Of a stretch of 6,119 nt of DNA, positions 1 to 6,082 are shown one piece after another (within the stretch, counting starts at the first letter, position 1; every line of letters begins with the position of its first letter). A program made the position numbers and the translations under genes. A model generated the notes under the pieces. The model had not been told where the DNA came from and searched no databases. It worked only from the letters and a program-made list of their open reading frames with translations. The stretch is from positions 1-6,119 of the forward strand of contig CALJCU010000465.1 of NCBI GenBank assembly GCA_938023885.1, read 5' to 3'. The DNA is from an uncultured Prevotella sp. Its GTDB lineage: Bacteria; Bacteroidota; Bacteroidia; Bacteroidales; Bacteroidaceae.

Positions 1-3
1 TAG

Positions 4-11
4 TAATTTTG
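4..11 (+). promoter_or_regulatory. Bacteroidetes-type -7 promoter box for the PpiD-like gene
   Basis: TAATTTTG matches the Bacteroidetes primary-sigma -7 consensus TAnnTTTG exactly. It lies 65 bases before the ATG at 77, which would give a leader of roughly 55-60 bases. That leader is strongly A-rich just before the start codon, as is common in this phylum. The -33 element would lie left of the window, so only half of the promoter can be judged. Confidence 0.5.
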
Positions 12-76
12 CATTTTAAAGGGTAGGAGATGCTCATTTAGAAATAATAAAAAATAAAATAAACGTAAAAACAAAA

Positions 77-2218
77 ATGGCAGCATTAGGAAAAATTAGA
101 AGTAGAGGCGTGGCCCTGATTATCATCATCGGTCTCGGTCTCTTTGCCTTCATTGCCGAGGAGGCGTTCCGCTCCTGCGAGTCACAGCGTAACAACGAGC
201 GACAGCAGATCGGTGAAATCTTAGGAGAAAAAATCAGCTACGAGGACTTTGCCAAGCTCGTGGACGAGGCTCAGGACGCTATGAAAGTCATGGGGCAGGA
301 CAACCTGACCGATGAGCAGCTTAACCAGCTCCGTGACCAGGTGTGGCAGAATCTCGTACAATACAAGCTCATCGAGAAAGAGTGCGACAAGCTCGGTCTC
401 ACCGTCACCGATAAAGAGATGCAGAACGTGCTCAACGAGGGTACGAACCGGATGCTTCTCTCCACTCCCTTCGTGAACCGTCAGACAGGACGCTTCGACG
501 CCAACCAGCTCAAGCAGTTCCTCGCTCAGTACCAGCAGATGAAAACCTCTAATCCACAGGCTGCCGAGCAGTACGATGCTATCTACAAATACTGGAACTA
601 CATCGAGAAGAGTCTGCGTCAGCAGCTCCTCATACAGAAATACAACGGTCTGTTCTCTCACTGCTTCCTCTCCAACCCCGTCGAGGCTAAGATGGCCTTC
701 AAGGAGCAGAGCGAAGAGAGCAACATCCAGCTCGCTTCCTATCCTTACAGCAGCATTCAGGACTCTAAGGTGAAGATCACCGATGCTGACCTCAAGGCTA
801 AGTACGGCGAGATGAAGCCCCGCTTCGAGCAGTATGTCGAAAGCCGTGACATCAAGTATGTTGATGTTCAGATCACTGCTTCACGCGCCGACCGTGCCGC
901 TCTGCAGAAAGAGTTCAACGGCTATGCCAGAAGTCTCGCTACAGCAGCTGATCCTGCCGATATCGTGCGCCGCAGCACGTCGACCGTTCCTTATCTCGGC
1001 ATCCCTGTGGGTAAGGAGGCGCTTCCCACAGACATCGCTGCTAAGCTCGACTCTATGAGCGTGGGTCAGACCCTCGGCCCTGTGGAGTCTCGCAGCGACA
1101 ACACGCTGAACATCGTCAAGCTTGTGGCCAAGCAGGAGCTTCCCGACTCTGTCCAGTTCCGCGCCATCCAAATCGGTGGCACGACACCTGCCGAGGCCCA
1201 CACACGTGCCGACTCTGTCTACAAGGCGCTCGCGGGTGGTGCCGACTTCGCTACCCTTGCCAAGAAATATGGTCAGGAGGGCAGCGAACAGTGGCTCACT
1301 ACGCGTATGTATGAGTACACGAACACGATGGACAACGACACAAAGACGTACCTCAACACACTGCTGACGATGGCTTCAAAGACTACGAAGAACATCGCCA
1401 CGACGCAGGGTAACATCATCGTCGAAGTCCTCGACCGTAAGAACATGGTAGAGAAATACACCGCTGCCGTCATCAAGAGGACCATCGACTACTCGAAGGG
1501 TACCCGCAGCGCTATCTATAACAAGTTCAGCACCTTCGTCAGTGCCAACACGACACCTGATGCTATCTACAAGAACGCAGCCCGCAGCGGATACAATGTG
1601 CAGGAGGCTAAGGACGTCACCACGTCACAGCATTACCTCGCCGGCATCCACTCTACGCGCGACGCTATGAAGTGGCTCTTCGATGCTAAGGTCGGTGATG
1701 TCTCTCCACTCTATGAGTGCGGTAACAACGGTGACAACCTCCTCGTCGTCATCTGCACAGGTGTCCATCCTGTCGGCTACCGCGATCTCAGTGACCCGCA
1801 GGTCAAGGAGATGGTAAAGGCTGAGGTCCTCCGCGACAAGAAAGCCGGGATGCTCATCGCCAGAGCCAAGGGTGCAAAGAGCCTCGCTGCCGCCAAGTCT
1901 AAGGGTGCTGTCGTGACAGCTGTCAACCAGGTGACCTTTACCGCTCCGGTCTTCGTGAGTACGACAGGAGCCAGCGAGCCCGCCCTGAGTGGTGCCGTCT
2001 ATGTGGCCAAGGTCAGTCAGTTCTTCGCCCGTCCTGTGAAGGGTCAGGGTGGCGTCTACCAGTTCCAGGTTGTCAGCCGTAAGCGGAACGCCATGAAGTT
2101 CAACGAACAGCAGGAAGAGGCACAGATACGTCAGAAGGCTATGCAGGCTGCCGGTAACTACATGAATGAGCTGTACATCAGGGCGAAGGTCGTGGATAAC
2201 AGGTATATGTTCTTCTAA
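77..2218 (+). CDS. ppiD: PpiD/SurA-type periplasmic folding factor, peptidylprolyl isomerase family (713 aa)
   Basis: This is a membrane-anchored periplasmic chaperone of the PpiD/SurA class, which helps exported and outer-membrane proteins fold. A short basic N-terminus (KIRSR) precedes one hydrophobic segment at about residues 11-27, consistent with an inner-membrane anchor and a periplasmic body. A SurA_N-like helical region follows (about 45-210); it opens with GEILGEKISYEDF and is rich in Q and N. A first parvulin-like segment starts near residue 257 (DIKYVDVQI). A second parvulin (PPIC) segment spans about 359-453, with VQFRAIQIGG, ADFATLAKKYG (389-399) and QGNIIVEVL. The first and last of these lack the histidines usual in active parvulins, and the GGDLGWF-type loop is not visible, so isomerase activity is doubtful. 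A C-terminal helical part ends in NRYMFF. The ATG at 77 is chosen because the anchor begins right after it and an A-rich leader precedes it. It appears to be a single-gene unit, with its own promoter and a terminator at 2271-2298. The family call is strong; the choice between PpiD and a SurA-like name is less certain. Confidence 0.88.
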   Translation: MAALGKIRSRGVALIIIIGLGLFAFIAEEAFRSCESQRNNERQQIGEILGEKISYEDFAKLVDEAQDAMKVMGQDNLTDEQLNQLRDQVWQNLVQYKLIEKECDKLGLTVTDKEMQNVLNEGTNRMLLSTPFVNRQTGRFDANQLKQFLAQYQQMKTSNPQAAEQYDAIYKYWNYIEKSLRQQLLIQKYNGLFSHCFLSNPVEAKMAFKEQSEESNIQLASYPYSSIQDSKVKITDADLKAKYGEMKPRFEQYVESRDIKYVDVQITASRADRAALQKEFNGYARSLATAADPADIVRRSTSTVPYLGIPVGKEALPTDIAAKLDSMSVGQTLGPVESRSDNTLNIVKLVAKQELPDSVQFRAIQIGGTTPAEAHTRADSVYKALAGGADFATLAKKYGQEGSEQWLTTRMYEYTNTMDNDTKTYLNTLLTMASKTTKNIATTQGNIIVEVLDRKNMVEKYTAAVIKRTIDYSKGTRSAIYNKFSTFVSANTTPDAIYKNAARSGYNVQEAKDVTTSQHYLAGIHSTRDAMKWLFDAKVGDVSPLYECGNNGDNLLVVICTGVHPVGYRDLSDPQVKEMVKAEVLRDKKAGMLIARAKGAKSLAAAKSKGAVVTAVNQVTFTAPVFVSTTGASEPALSGAVYVAKVSQFFARPVKGQGGVYQFQVVSRKRNAMKFNEQQEEAQIRQKAMQAAGNYMNELYIRAKVVDNRYMFF

Positions 2219-2251
2219 GCCCTCTCCCCTCCCCCCACTAAGGGGAGGGCT
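2218..2251 (+). repeat. GC-rich hairpin abutting the stop codon
   Basis: Arms AGCCCTCTCCCCT (2218-2230) and AGGGGAGGGCT (2241-2251) pair over 11 bp with a two-base bulge and a C-rich loop. The left arm begins with the last base of the TAA stop. No T-run follows, so alone it is not a classic intrinsic terminator; it could protect the mRNA 3' end. Its C-run/GGGGAGGG composition matches the other GC-rich intergenic elements in this window. Confidence 0.55.
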
Positions 2252-2270
2252 GATAATTTCAAGAATTTAT

Positions 2271-2298
2271 AGAGGCGACTCATTGGGCCGCCTTTTTT
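2271..2298 (+). terminator. Rho-independent terminator of the PpiD-like gene
   Basis: AGGCG (2273-2277) pairs with CGCCT (2289-2293), with weaker A-T and G-T pairs possible at the base. The stem runs straight into six Ts at 2293-2298. It lies about 55 bases after the stop codon, on the same strand, and before the next promoter, which is the expected place for an intrinsic terminator. Confidence 0.7.
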
Positions 2299-2317
2299 CG
2301 TGCTTAGGGTAATATTT

Positions 2318-2338
2318 CCCCTCCCTACGGGGGAGGGG
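2318..2338 (+). repeat. GC-rich intergenic hairpin element, copy upstream of metY
   Basis: CCCCTCCC (2318-2325) and GGGAGGGG (2331-2338) form a perfect 8-bp stem around a TACGG loop. The copies at 3946-3963 and 6083-6098 share the CCCTA-loop then GGGGA pattern. Like them, it is followed after some 10-20 bases by a GGCCT motif (2349-2353). No T-run follows, and it lies about 80 bases before the metY -7 box, so it is probably an interspersed repeat and not part of the metY transcript. Confidence 0.55.
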
Positions 2339-2352
2339 TCTGTCGAGAGGCC

Positions 2353-2387
2353 TACCACACTTGTGGTATACAAAATGCCAATTTTGT
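2353..2387. promoter_or_regulatory. Paired palindromes upstream of the metY promoter, possible operator
   Basis: Two inverted repeats lie side by side. TACCACACTTGTGGTA (2353-2368) is a 16-bp palindrome that is perfect except for its central CT. ACAAAAT (2370-2376) and ATTTTGT (2381-2387) form a 7-bp inverted repeat around GCCA. Both end about 28-47 bases before the metY -7 box, upstream of the expected transcription start, so they would act as DNA and not as a leader RNA. A dimeric regulator of sulfur or methionine genes could bind here, but no known operator is recognised; the element could equally be part of the adjoining repeat. Confidence 0.35.
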
Positions 2388-2414
2388 GGGATTTCCTATA
2401 TGAGAAAATCACCG

Positions 2415-2422
2415 TAACTTTG
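2415..2422 (+). promoter_or_regulatory. Bacteroidetes-type -7 promoter box for metY
   Basis: TAACTTTG matches TAnnTTTG exactly and continues as TAACTTTGCAAC, the same 12 bases found at the 6058 promoter. Transcription would begin near 2428-2430, giving an AT-rich leader of about 65 bases before the ATG at 2493. A TTTG at 2383-2386 is 28 bases away, which is longer than the usual -33 to -7 spacing, so the -33 element is unclear. Confidence 0.65.
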
Positions 2423-2492
2423 CAACTGAAAATAAGACAAACATATAACGTCAATATAATATATTAACATCATAATAGAAAGGAAAGAGATT

Positions 2493-3782
2493 ATGGGCAA
2501 TGAGAAAAAACTTCATTTTGAAACACTCCAGCTTCATGTAGGACAGGAGCAGGCTGATCCCGCCACTGATTCGCGTGCGGTACCTATCTATCAGACGACC
2601 TCCTACGTGTTTCATAACGCACAGCATGCCTCTGACCGTTTCCACCTCAAGGATGCCGGTAACATCTACGGTCGTCTGACGAATACCACACAGGGCGTCT
2701 TTGAGGACCGTGTCGCAGCCCTCGAGGGTGGAGTAGGAGGTCTCGCCGTGGCATCCGGTGCTGCTGCCGTGACCTACGCCATCACGAACCTCGCCTATGC
2801 CGGTGACCACGTCGTTGCTACCGATACCATCTACGGTGGTACCTACAACCTCCTGAAACACACCCTGTCGAAGTACGGCATCGGCACTACCTTCGTCAAC
2901 CCCGACGACTACGATGCCCTCGAGGCTGCCATCAAGCCGAGCACGAAGCTCGTGTATATTGAGACTCTCGGAAACCCGAACTCCAACATCTCCGACATTG
3001 AACGCTCTGCAGAGATCGCCCACCGTCACGGCATCCCCTTGGTCATCGACAACACCTTCGGTACCCCGTACCTTATCCGTCCTATCGAGCATGGAGCCGA
3101 CATCGTCGTACACAGTGCTACAAAGTTTATCGGCGGTCACGGTTCAAGCCTCGGTGGTGTCATCGTTGACGGTGGTAAGTTCGACTACTTCCAGAACGAT
3201 AAGTTCCCCGGCTTCACGAAGCCCGACCCGTCGTACCACGGCCTCGTCTTCGGCAAGCTTCCGGCACCGTTCGTGACGCGTGTCCGCGCCCTTCTGCTCC
3301 GCGATGAGGGTGCCTGCATCTCTCCGTTCAACGCCTGGATCCTTCTGCAGGGCCTCGAGACCCTCTCGCTGCGTGTCGAGCGTCACGTCTTCAATACCTT
3401 GAAGATCATCGGCTATCTCAAGACGCAGCCGCTGGTGAAGAAGATCAACCACCCGTCACTGCCCGGCCATCCGAACCACGACCTCTACGAGCGTTATTTT
3501 CCCACAGGGGCTGGTTCCATCTTCACGTTCGAGATTGACGGCGGTCAGCAGACAGCCTGGGATTTCATCGACCATCTGAAGATTTTTTCCGACCTCGCCA
3601 ATGTCGCCGATGTCAAGTCGCTCATTGTCCATCCGAAGAGCACGACACATTCTGAGCTCTCTGATGAGGAGGCATCTGAGCAGGGCATCTACGACGGAAC
3701 CATCCGTCTGTCCATCGGCACGGAGAATTATCTTGACCTCATCGACGACCTCGACCAGGCATTCAAGGCGGTGAGCAAGTAA
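2493..3782 (+). CDS. metY: O-acetylhomoserine sulfhydrylase (aminocarboxypropyltransferase)
   Basis: This cytoplasmic PLP enzyme of the Cys/Met-metabolism family (fold type I) makes homocysteine from O-acetylhomoserine and sulfide, the direct sulfhydrylation route to methionine. Its 429 residues fit the MetY size, longer than typical MetB or MetC. Visible landmarks are Y59-G60-R61 (cofactor phosphate contact from the partner subunit), ASGAAA at 87-92, Y114 (ring stacking), D186 in VIDNTFGTPY, the PLP lysine K211 in HSATKFIGGHGSS, SLIVHPKSTTH at 376-386, and R405 in TIRLSIG (substrate carboxylate). No key residue is missing. The ATG at 2493 is supported by a purine-rich AAAGGAAAGAGA just upstream, one of the few Shine-Dalgarno-like sites here. 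It has its own promoter; cysK follows 201 bases later on the same strand. MetY proteins are sometimes annotated as O-acetylserine or O-succinylhomoserine sulfhydrylases, and substrate choice cannot be read with certainty from sequence. Confidence 0.93.
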   Translation: MGNEKKLHFETLQLHVGQEQADPATDSRAVPIYQTTSYVFHNAQHASDRFHLKDAGNIYGRLTNTTQGVFEDRVAALEGGVGGLAVASGAAAVTYAITNLAYAGDHVVATDTIYGGTYNLLKHTLSKYGIGTTFVNPDDYDALEAAIKPSTKLVYIETLGNPNSNISDIERSAEIAHRHGIPLVIDNTFGTPYLIRPIEHGADIVVHSATKFIGGHGSSLGGVIVDGGKFDYFQNDKFPGFTKPDPSYHGLVFGKLPAPFVTRVRALLLRDEGACISPFNAWILLQGLETLSLRVERHVFNTLKIIGYLKTQPLVKKINHPSLPGHPNHDLYERYFPTGAGSIFTFEIDGGQQTAWDFIDHLKIFSDLANVADVKSLIVHPKSTTHSELSDEEASEQGIYDGTIRLSIGTENYLDLIDDLDQAFKAVSK

Positions 3783-3788
3783 GCTCTA

Positions 3789-3820
3789 TCCCTATCCCCT
3801 CCCCCCTGTAGGGAGAGGGA
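3789..3820 (+). repeat. GC-rich hairpin after metY
   Basis: TCCCTATCCC (3789-3798) and GGGAGAGGGA (3811-3820) pair at nine of ten positions, with a C-rich 12-base loop. It begins six bases after the metY stop, echoing the hairpin at 2218-2251 right after the PpiD-like gene. No T-run follows, so it may act as a 3'-end stabiliser or partial terminator, and read-through into cysK is possible. Confidence 0.5.
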
Positions 3821-3851
3821 AAGCCTTACCAAAGCAAATAACATTAAATAC

Positions 3852-3868
3852 AGGCCTTTTAGGCCTAA
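3852..3868. other. Short palindromic hairpin AGGCCT-TTT-AGGCCT
   Basis: AGGCCT at 3852-3857 and 3861-3866 form a 6-bp stem with a TTT loop. The second copy is also the core of the 10-bp palindrome TTAGGCCTAA (3859-3868). It lies in the AT-rich middle of the metY-cysK spacer. No function is recognised; its short length means chance is possible. Confidence 0.25.
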
Positions 3869-3898
3869 CATTAACAATTTAATAAATCCCGTCTCAGT

Positions 3899-3980
3899 CC
3901 TCCCTTTCGCGGGGGGTAGCATCCCCTTAATGGTATTCTTGTCTCCCTTCCCTACAGGGGAGGACCGGGATGGGGCCTGA
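3899..3980 (+). repeat. Two tandem GC-rich hairpin elements directly before cysK
   Basis: The first element pairs CCTCCC (3899-3904) with GGGGGG (3911-3916) around TTTCGC. The second pairs CCCTTCC-type bases 3946-3952 with 3957-3963 around TACA, with one G-T pair, and is followed by ACCGGGATGGGGCCTGA up to 3980. The copy at 6083-6119 has the same order: CCCTA loop, GGGGA, a G-rich stretch, then GGCCTGA. The second element stops only three bases before the cysK ATG, so it makes up nearly the whole immediate leader of that gene. Confidence 0.5.
3934..3941 (+). promoter_or_regulatory. Weak candidate -7 box for cysK
   Basis: TATTCTTG differs from TAnnTTTG at one base and is the closest match I found in the spacer before cysK. 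A start from here would fall near 3948, inside the GC-rich hairpin, leaving a leader of about 35 bases. No -33 element is evident. Co-transcription with metY is an equally good explanation. Confidence 0.2.
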
Positions 3981-3983
3981 CTC

Positions 3984-4928
3984 ATGAAAATATATCATCA
4001 CATCACTGATCTTATCGGTAACACACCCCTTGTGGAACTTCAGAAATATTCAGCACTGCGTGGCGTGAAGAAACCTGTCATCGCGAAATTAGAGTCCTTC
4101 AACCCCGGCGGCAGCGCCAAGGACCGTATCGCCGTGGCAATGATCGAGGCAGCAGAGAGAGACGGCAGACTCAAGCCCGGAGCAACAATCATTGAGCCGA
4201 CGAGTGGTAACACCGGTGTCGGACTGGCCCTCGTCAGCGCCGTGAAAGGCTATAAACTGATCCTTACGATGCCTGAGACGATGAGCATCGAGCGTCGTAA
4301 CCTCGTCAAGGCTTACGGCGCACAGGTCAAGCTCACACCAGGTGCAGCCGGCATGAAAGGGGCTATCGCAGAGGCTGAGCGTCTGCGCGACTCCATCCCC
4401 GGCTCCGTCATCCTCGAACAGTTCGAGAATCCTGCGAACCCGCAGAAACACTATGAGACGACAGGTAAAGAGATATGGGATGACACTGACGGCAAGGTCG
4501 ACATTGTCGTGGCGGGTGTCGGTACCGGTGGTACGATCTCGGGTATTGGCAGACGACTTAAGGAACTGAACCCGGACGTGCAGATCGTCGCTGTTGAGCC
4601 CACTTCCTCACCGGTCCTTGAGGGCGGCAAGTCCGGTCCTCATAAGATCCAGGGTATCGGTGCAGGCTTCATCCCGAAGACTTACAACCCTGCCGTCATC
4701 GATGAAGTCTTCGCCGTAGAGAACGATGCCGCTATCCTTGCCGGTCGTCAGATAGCGCAGCAGGATGGTGTCCTCGTGGGTATCTCTTCGGGTGCCGCAG
4801 CCTACGCTGCCACAGAGATCGCGAAGCGTCCGGGTAACGAGGACAAGACCATCGTCGCGGTCCTCCCCGATACGGGTGAGCGTTACCTCTCCACGGTATT
4901 GTACGCGTTCGAGGAGTATCCACTCTAG
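3984..4928 (+). CDS. cysK: Cysteine synthase A (O-acetylserine sulfhydrylase)
   Basis: This cytoplasmic PLP enzyme (fold type II) makes cysteine from O-acetylserine and sulfide. The 314 residues match the usual CysK length. All landmarks are present: IGNTPLV at 11-17; PGGSAKDR with the PLP lysine K46; the substrate loop EPTSGNTG at 71-78, with N76; the phosphate-binding glycine loop GVGTGGTISG at 178-187; GKSGPHKIQGIGAGFIP at 215-231, the usual CysK active-site cap segment; GISSGAAA at 267-274, with the serine that contacts the cofactor ring nitrogen; and PDTGERYLS near the C-terminus. The ATG at 3984 gives the standard N-terminus (ITDLIGNTPLVEL). No Shine-Dalgarno site precedes it; GGCCTGACTC of a GC-rich repeat abuts the ATG. 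It lies on the same strand as metY, fitting shared sulfide assimilation, but no serine acetyltransferase gene is in the window. CysK is preferred over CysM because of the length and the SIERR and GPHKIQG motifs. Confidence 0.95.
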   Translation: MKIYHHITDLIGNTPLVELQKYSALRGVKKPVIAKLESFNPGGSAKDRIAVAMIEAAERDGRLKPGATIIEPTSGNTGVGLALVSAVKGYKLILTMPETMSIERRNLVKAYGAQVKLTPGAAGMKGAIAEAERLRDSIPGSVILEQFENPANPQKHYETTGKEIWDDTDGKVDIVVAGVGTGGTISGIGRRLKELNPDVQIVAVEPTSSPVLEGGKSGPHKIQGIGAGFIPKTYNPAVIDEVFAVENDAAILAGRQIAQQDGVLVGISSGAAAYAATEIAKRPGNEDKTIVAVLPDTGERYLSTVLYAFEEYPL

Positions 4929-4955
4929 ACCGCTTCCTTATTCTCCGTCAAGGAG

Positions 4956-5043
4956 TCCTAATCCTAGATCCAATCCCTTTCCGTCCCCCCCATTATCGGG
5001 AGCCTGGAATTCCAAAGTGGGAGGGATTAAGGATTAGGATTTT
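4956..5043. terminator. Long inverted repeat between convergent genes, probable two-way terminator
   Basis: TCCTAATCCT (4956-4965) pairs with AGGATTAGGA (5030-5039), and AATCCCT (4972-4978) pairs with AGGGATT (5022-5028). This makes a 17-bp stem with an internal bulge and a roughly 43-base loop that contains the palindrome TGGAATTCCA (5005-5014). On + it is followed by TTTT (5040-5043), after cysK. On - its first arm covers the stop codon of the metallophosphoesterase gene. It fills most of the 105-base convergent spacer. Ending transcription from both sides is inferred from position; the T-run is short on + and absent on -. Confidence 0.45.
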
Positions 5044-5990
5044 AATGTAATTACCCCCACCTCCGGCCATGCCCCTATCCTGAACGGGACTGTTCCGCCG
5101 ATGCCTGTCGACACATAGAGCATCGAACCAGACTCGGTATAGGCACCACCCCATTCCTGATATGCTGCACGCGACGGACTCCAGTGGCCTACACGGATCT
5201 GACCGGCATGAGTATGTCCTGACAATGTCAGGGCGATATCTGTCTGATGGAGGACACCGCGGCGCCAGTGACTGGGATCATGACTGAGGAGAATCTTGAA
5301 CATTCCCGCAGGGAGTCCTGTCATGGCTTTCTTCAGGTTACCATAGTCCTGGAAGGGGGGCCGTGAGATGTTCTCCACACCGATAATGGCGATGGCGTCG
5401 TCACCACGGGGGATGAGCACGTGGTCGTTGAGCAGCAACTTCCAGCCTATCTTCCCTTCGAGATATTTGAGTACCGTTTGGTTCTTCTCGATGTTCTTCT
5501 CTGTCTTCACGGGGATATACTCACAGTAGTCGTGGTTCCCCATGATGGAGTAGATGCCATCAGGGGCTTTGATCTGTCCTAAGGCATGCTGAAAGGGTAT
5601 GACCTCCTCGGCAGAGACGTTCACGAGGTCGCCGGTGAAGACTACGACGTCGGCATGCTGCGCATTGACGATCTTCACGAGCTTGTCGATGAAGCCACGA
5701 TTCTTGAGGTACGTACCGATATGGAGGTCGGAGAGCTGTAGCACTTTGTATCCGGCGAAGGCCTTCGGGAGCAGCGGCGAGACACACGTCGCACGCCGCA
5801 CGATGATATGGCGCCAGCCGAAGAAGAAGCCGTAGGCAACGATCAGCTCCCATGTCACAGGCAGCAGCAGTGCCCAACGCCAGCCGAGGAACGGCCACAC
5901 GAGAACGAAAAACAGTCCGGGGAAATCCAGTACGAGCACCGAACCCATGATAAGACGCATCCTCGCATTGTGACGCAGCTTGAGATCCAT
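5034..5990 (-). CDS. Membrane-anchored metallophosphoesterase (calcineurin-like, YkuE/YaeI type), 318 aa
   Basis: This is a two-metal phosphoesterase. The metal-binding motifs appear in order: SDLH (D88, H90), GD (D121), GNHD (N152, H153), LLSHDP (H237) and GHTHAG (H259, H261). All expected ligands are present. Two hydrophobic segments lie at about residues 12-34 and 38-58. Basic residues before the first and after the second (WRHIIVRR) suggest both ends face the cytoplasm, with the catalytic domain at the inner membrane face. The substrate is unknown; relatives act on lipid or nucleotide phosphates. An in-frame TTG at 6029 would add 13 residues, but it falls inside the -7 promoter box, so the ATG at 5990 is preferred; an internal ATG at 5960 is possible. 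The start has an AT-rich leader with no Shine-Dalgarno site. The gene is transcribed towards cysK and ends in the shared inverted repeat. It seems unrelated to the sulfur genes. Confidence 0.88.
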   Translation of the reverse strand: MDLKLRHNARMRLIMGSVLVLDFPGLFFVLVWPFLGWRWALLLPVTWELIVAYGFFFGWRHIIVRRATCVSPLLPKAFAGYKVLQLSDLHIGTYLKNRGFIDKLVKIVNAQHADVVVFTGDLVNVSAEEVIPFQHALGQIKAPDGIYSIMGNHDYCEYIPVKTEKNIEKNQTVLKYLEGKIGWKLLLNDHVLIPRGDDAIAIIGVENISRPPFQDYGNLKKAMTGLPAGMFKILLSHDPSHWRRGVLHQTDIALTLSGHTHAGQIRVGHWSPSRAAYQEWGGAYTESGSMLYVSTGIGGTVPFRIGAWPEVGVITLKS

Positions 5991-6026
5991 AACGTTATAG
6001 CTTTTATATTTAGATTTTTTATAACG

Positions 6027-6034
6027 CAAAGGTA
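6027..6034 (-). promoter_or_regulatory. -7 promoter box for the metallophosphoesterase gene
   Basis: Read on the - strand, TACCTTTG matches TAnnTTTG exactly. Transcription would start around 6020, about 30 bases before the ATG at 5990. Its position decides the start codon, because the more upstream TTG candidate is the last three bases of this box. No clear -33 element is seen at the usual distance. Confidence 0.55.
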
Positions 6035-6057
6035 ATTTATTTTCTTCAATTATTCGC

Positions 6058-6065
6058 TAACTTTG
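6058..6065 (+). promoter_or_regulatory. -7 promoter box for a gene beyond the right edge
   Basis: TAACTTTG, followed by CAAC, is identical over 12 bases to the metY promoter region at 2415-2426. It faces away from the metallophosphoesterase promoter, with 23 bases between the two boxes. Its gene is not in the window: nothing credible starts between 6066 and 6119. Confidence 0.5.
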
Positions 6066-6082
6066 CAACAATAATTTTGATT

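Noticed and set aside
221..1201. Open frames of 146 and 106 codons on the - strand within the PpiD-like gene
   Set aside because: They are antisense to a clear coding gene, have no upstream promoter or leader, and show no recognisable domain.
2457..2466. TAATATATTA palindrome in the metY leader
   Set aside because: It is ten bases of pure A and T in an AT-rich leader, so it is likely to occur by chance.
2353..2492. A possible SAM or other riboswitch before metY
   Set aside because: The structured part lies upstream of the -7 box, so it would not be transcribed from that promoter. The leader after it is about 65 AT-rich bases with no recognisable aptamer.
2451..3140. A 229-codon open frame on the - strand opposite the start of metY
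   Set aside because: It lies opposite a gene with complete family motifs, its translation matches no family I recognise, and its end runs across the metY leader. C-ending codon bias on + readily opens the opposite frame.
2218..3980. Repeated GC-rich hairpins considered as a CRISPR array or tandem repeat
   Set aside because: Spacing is irregular, copies are split by genes and diverged, and there are no constant-length spacers.
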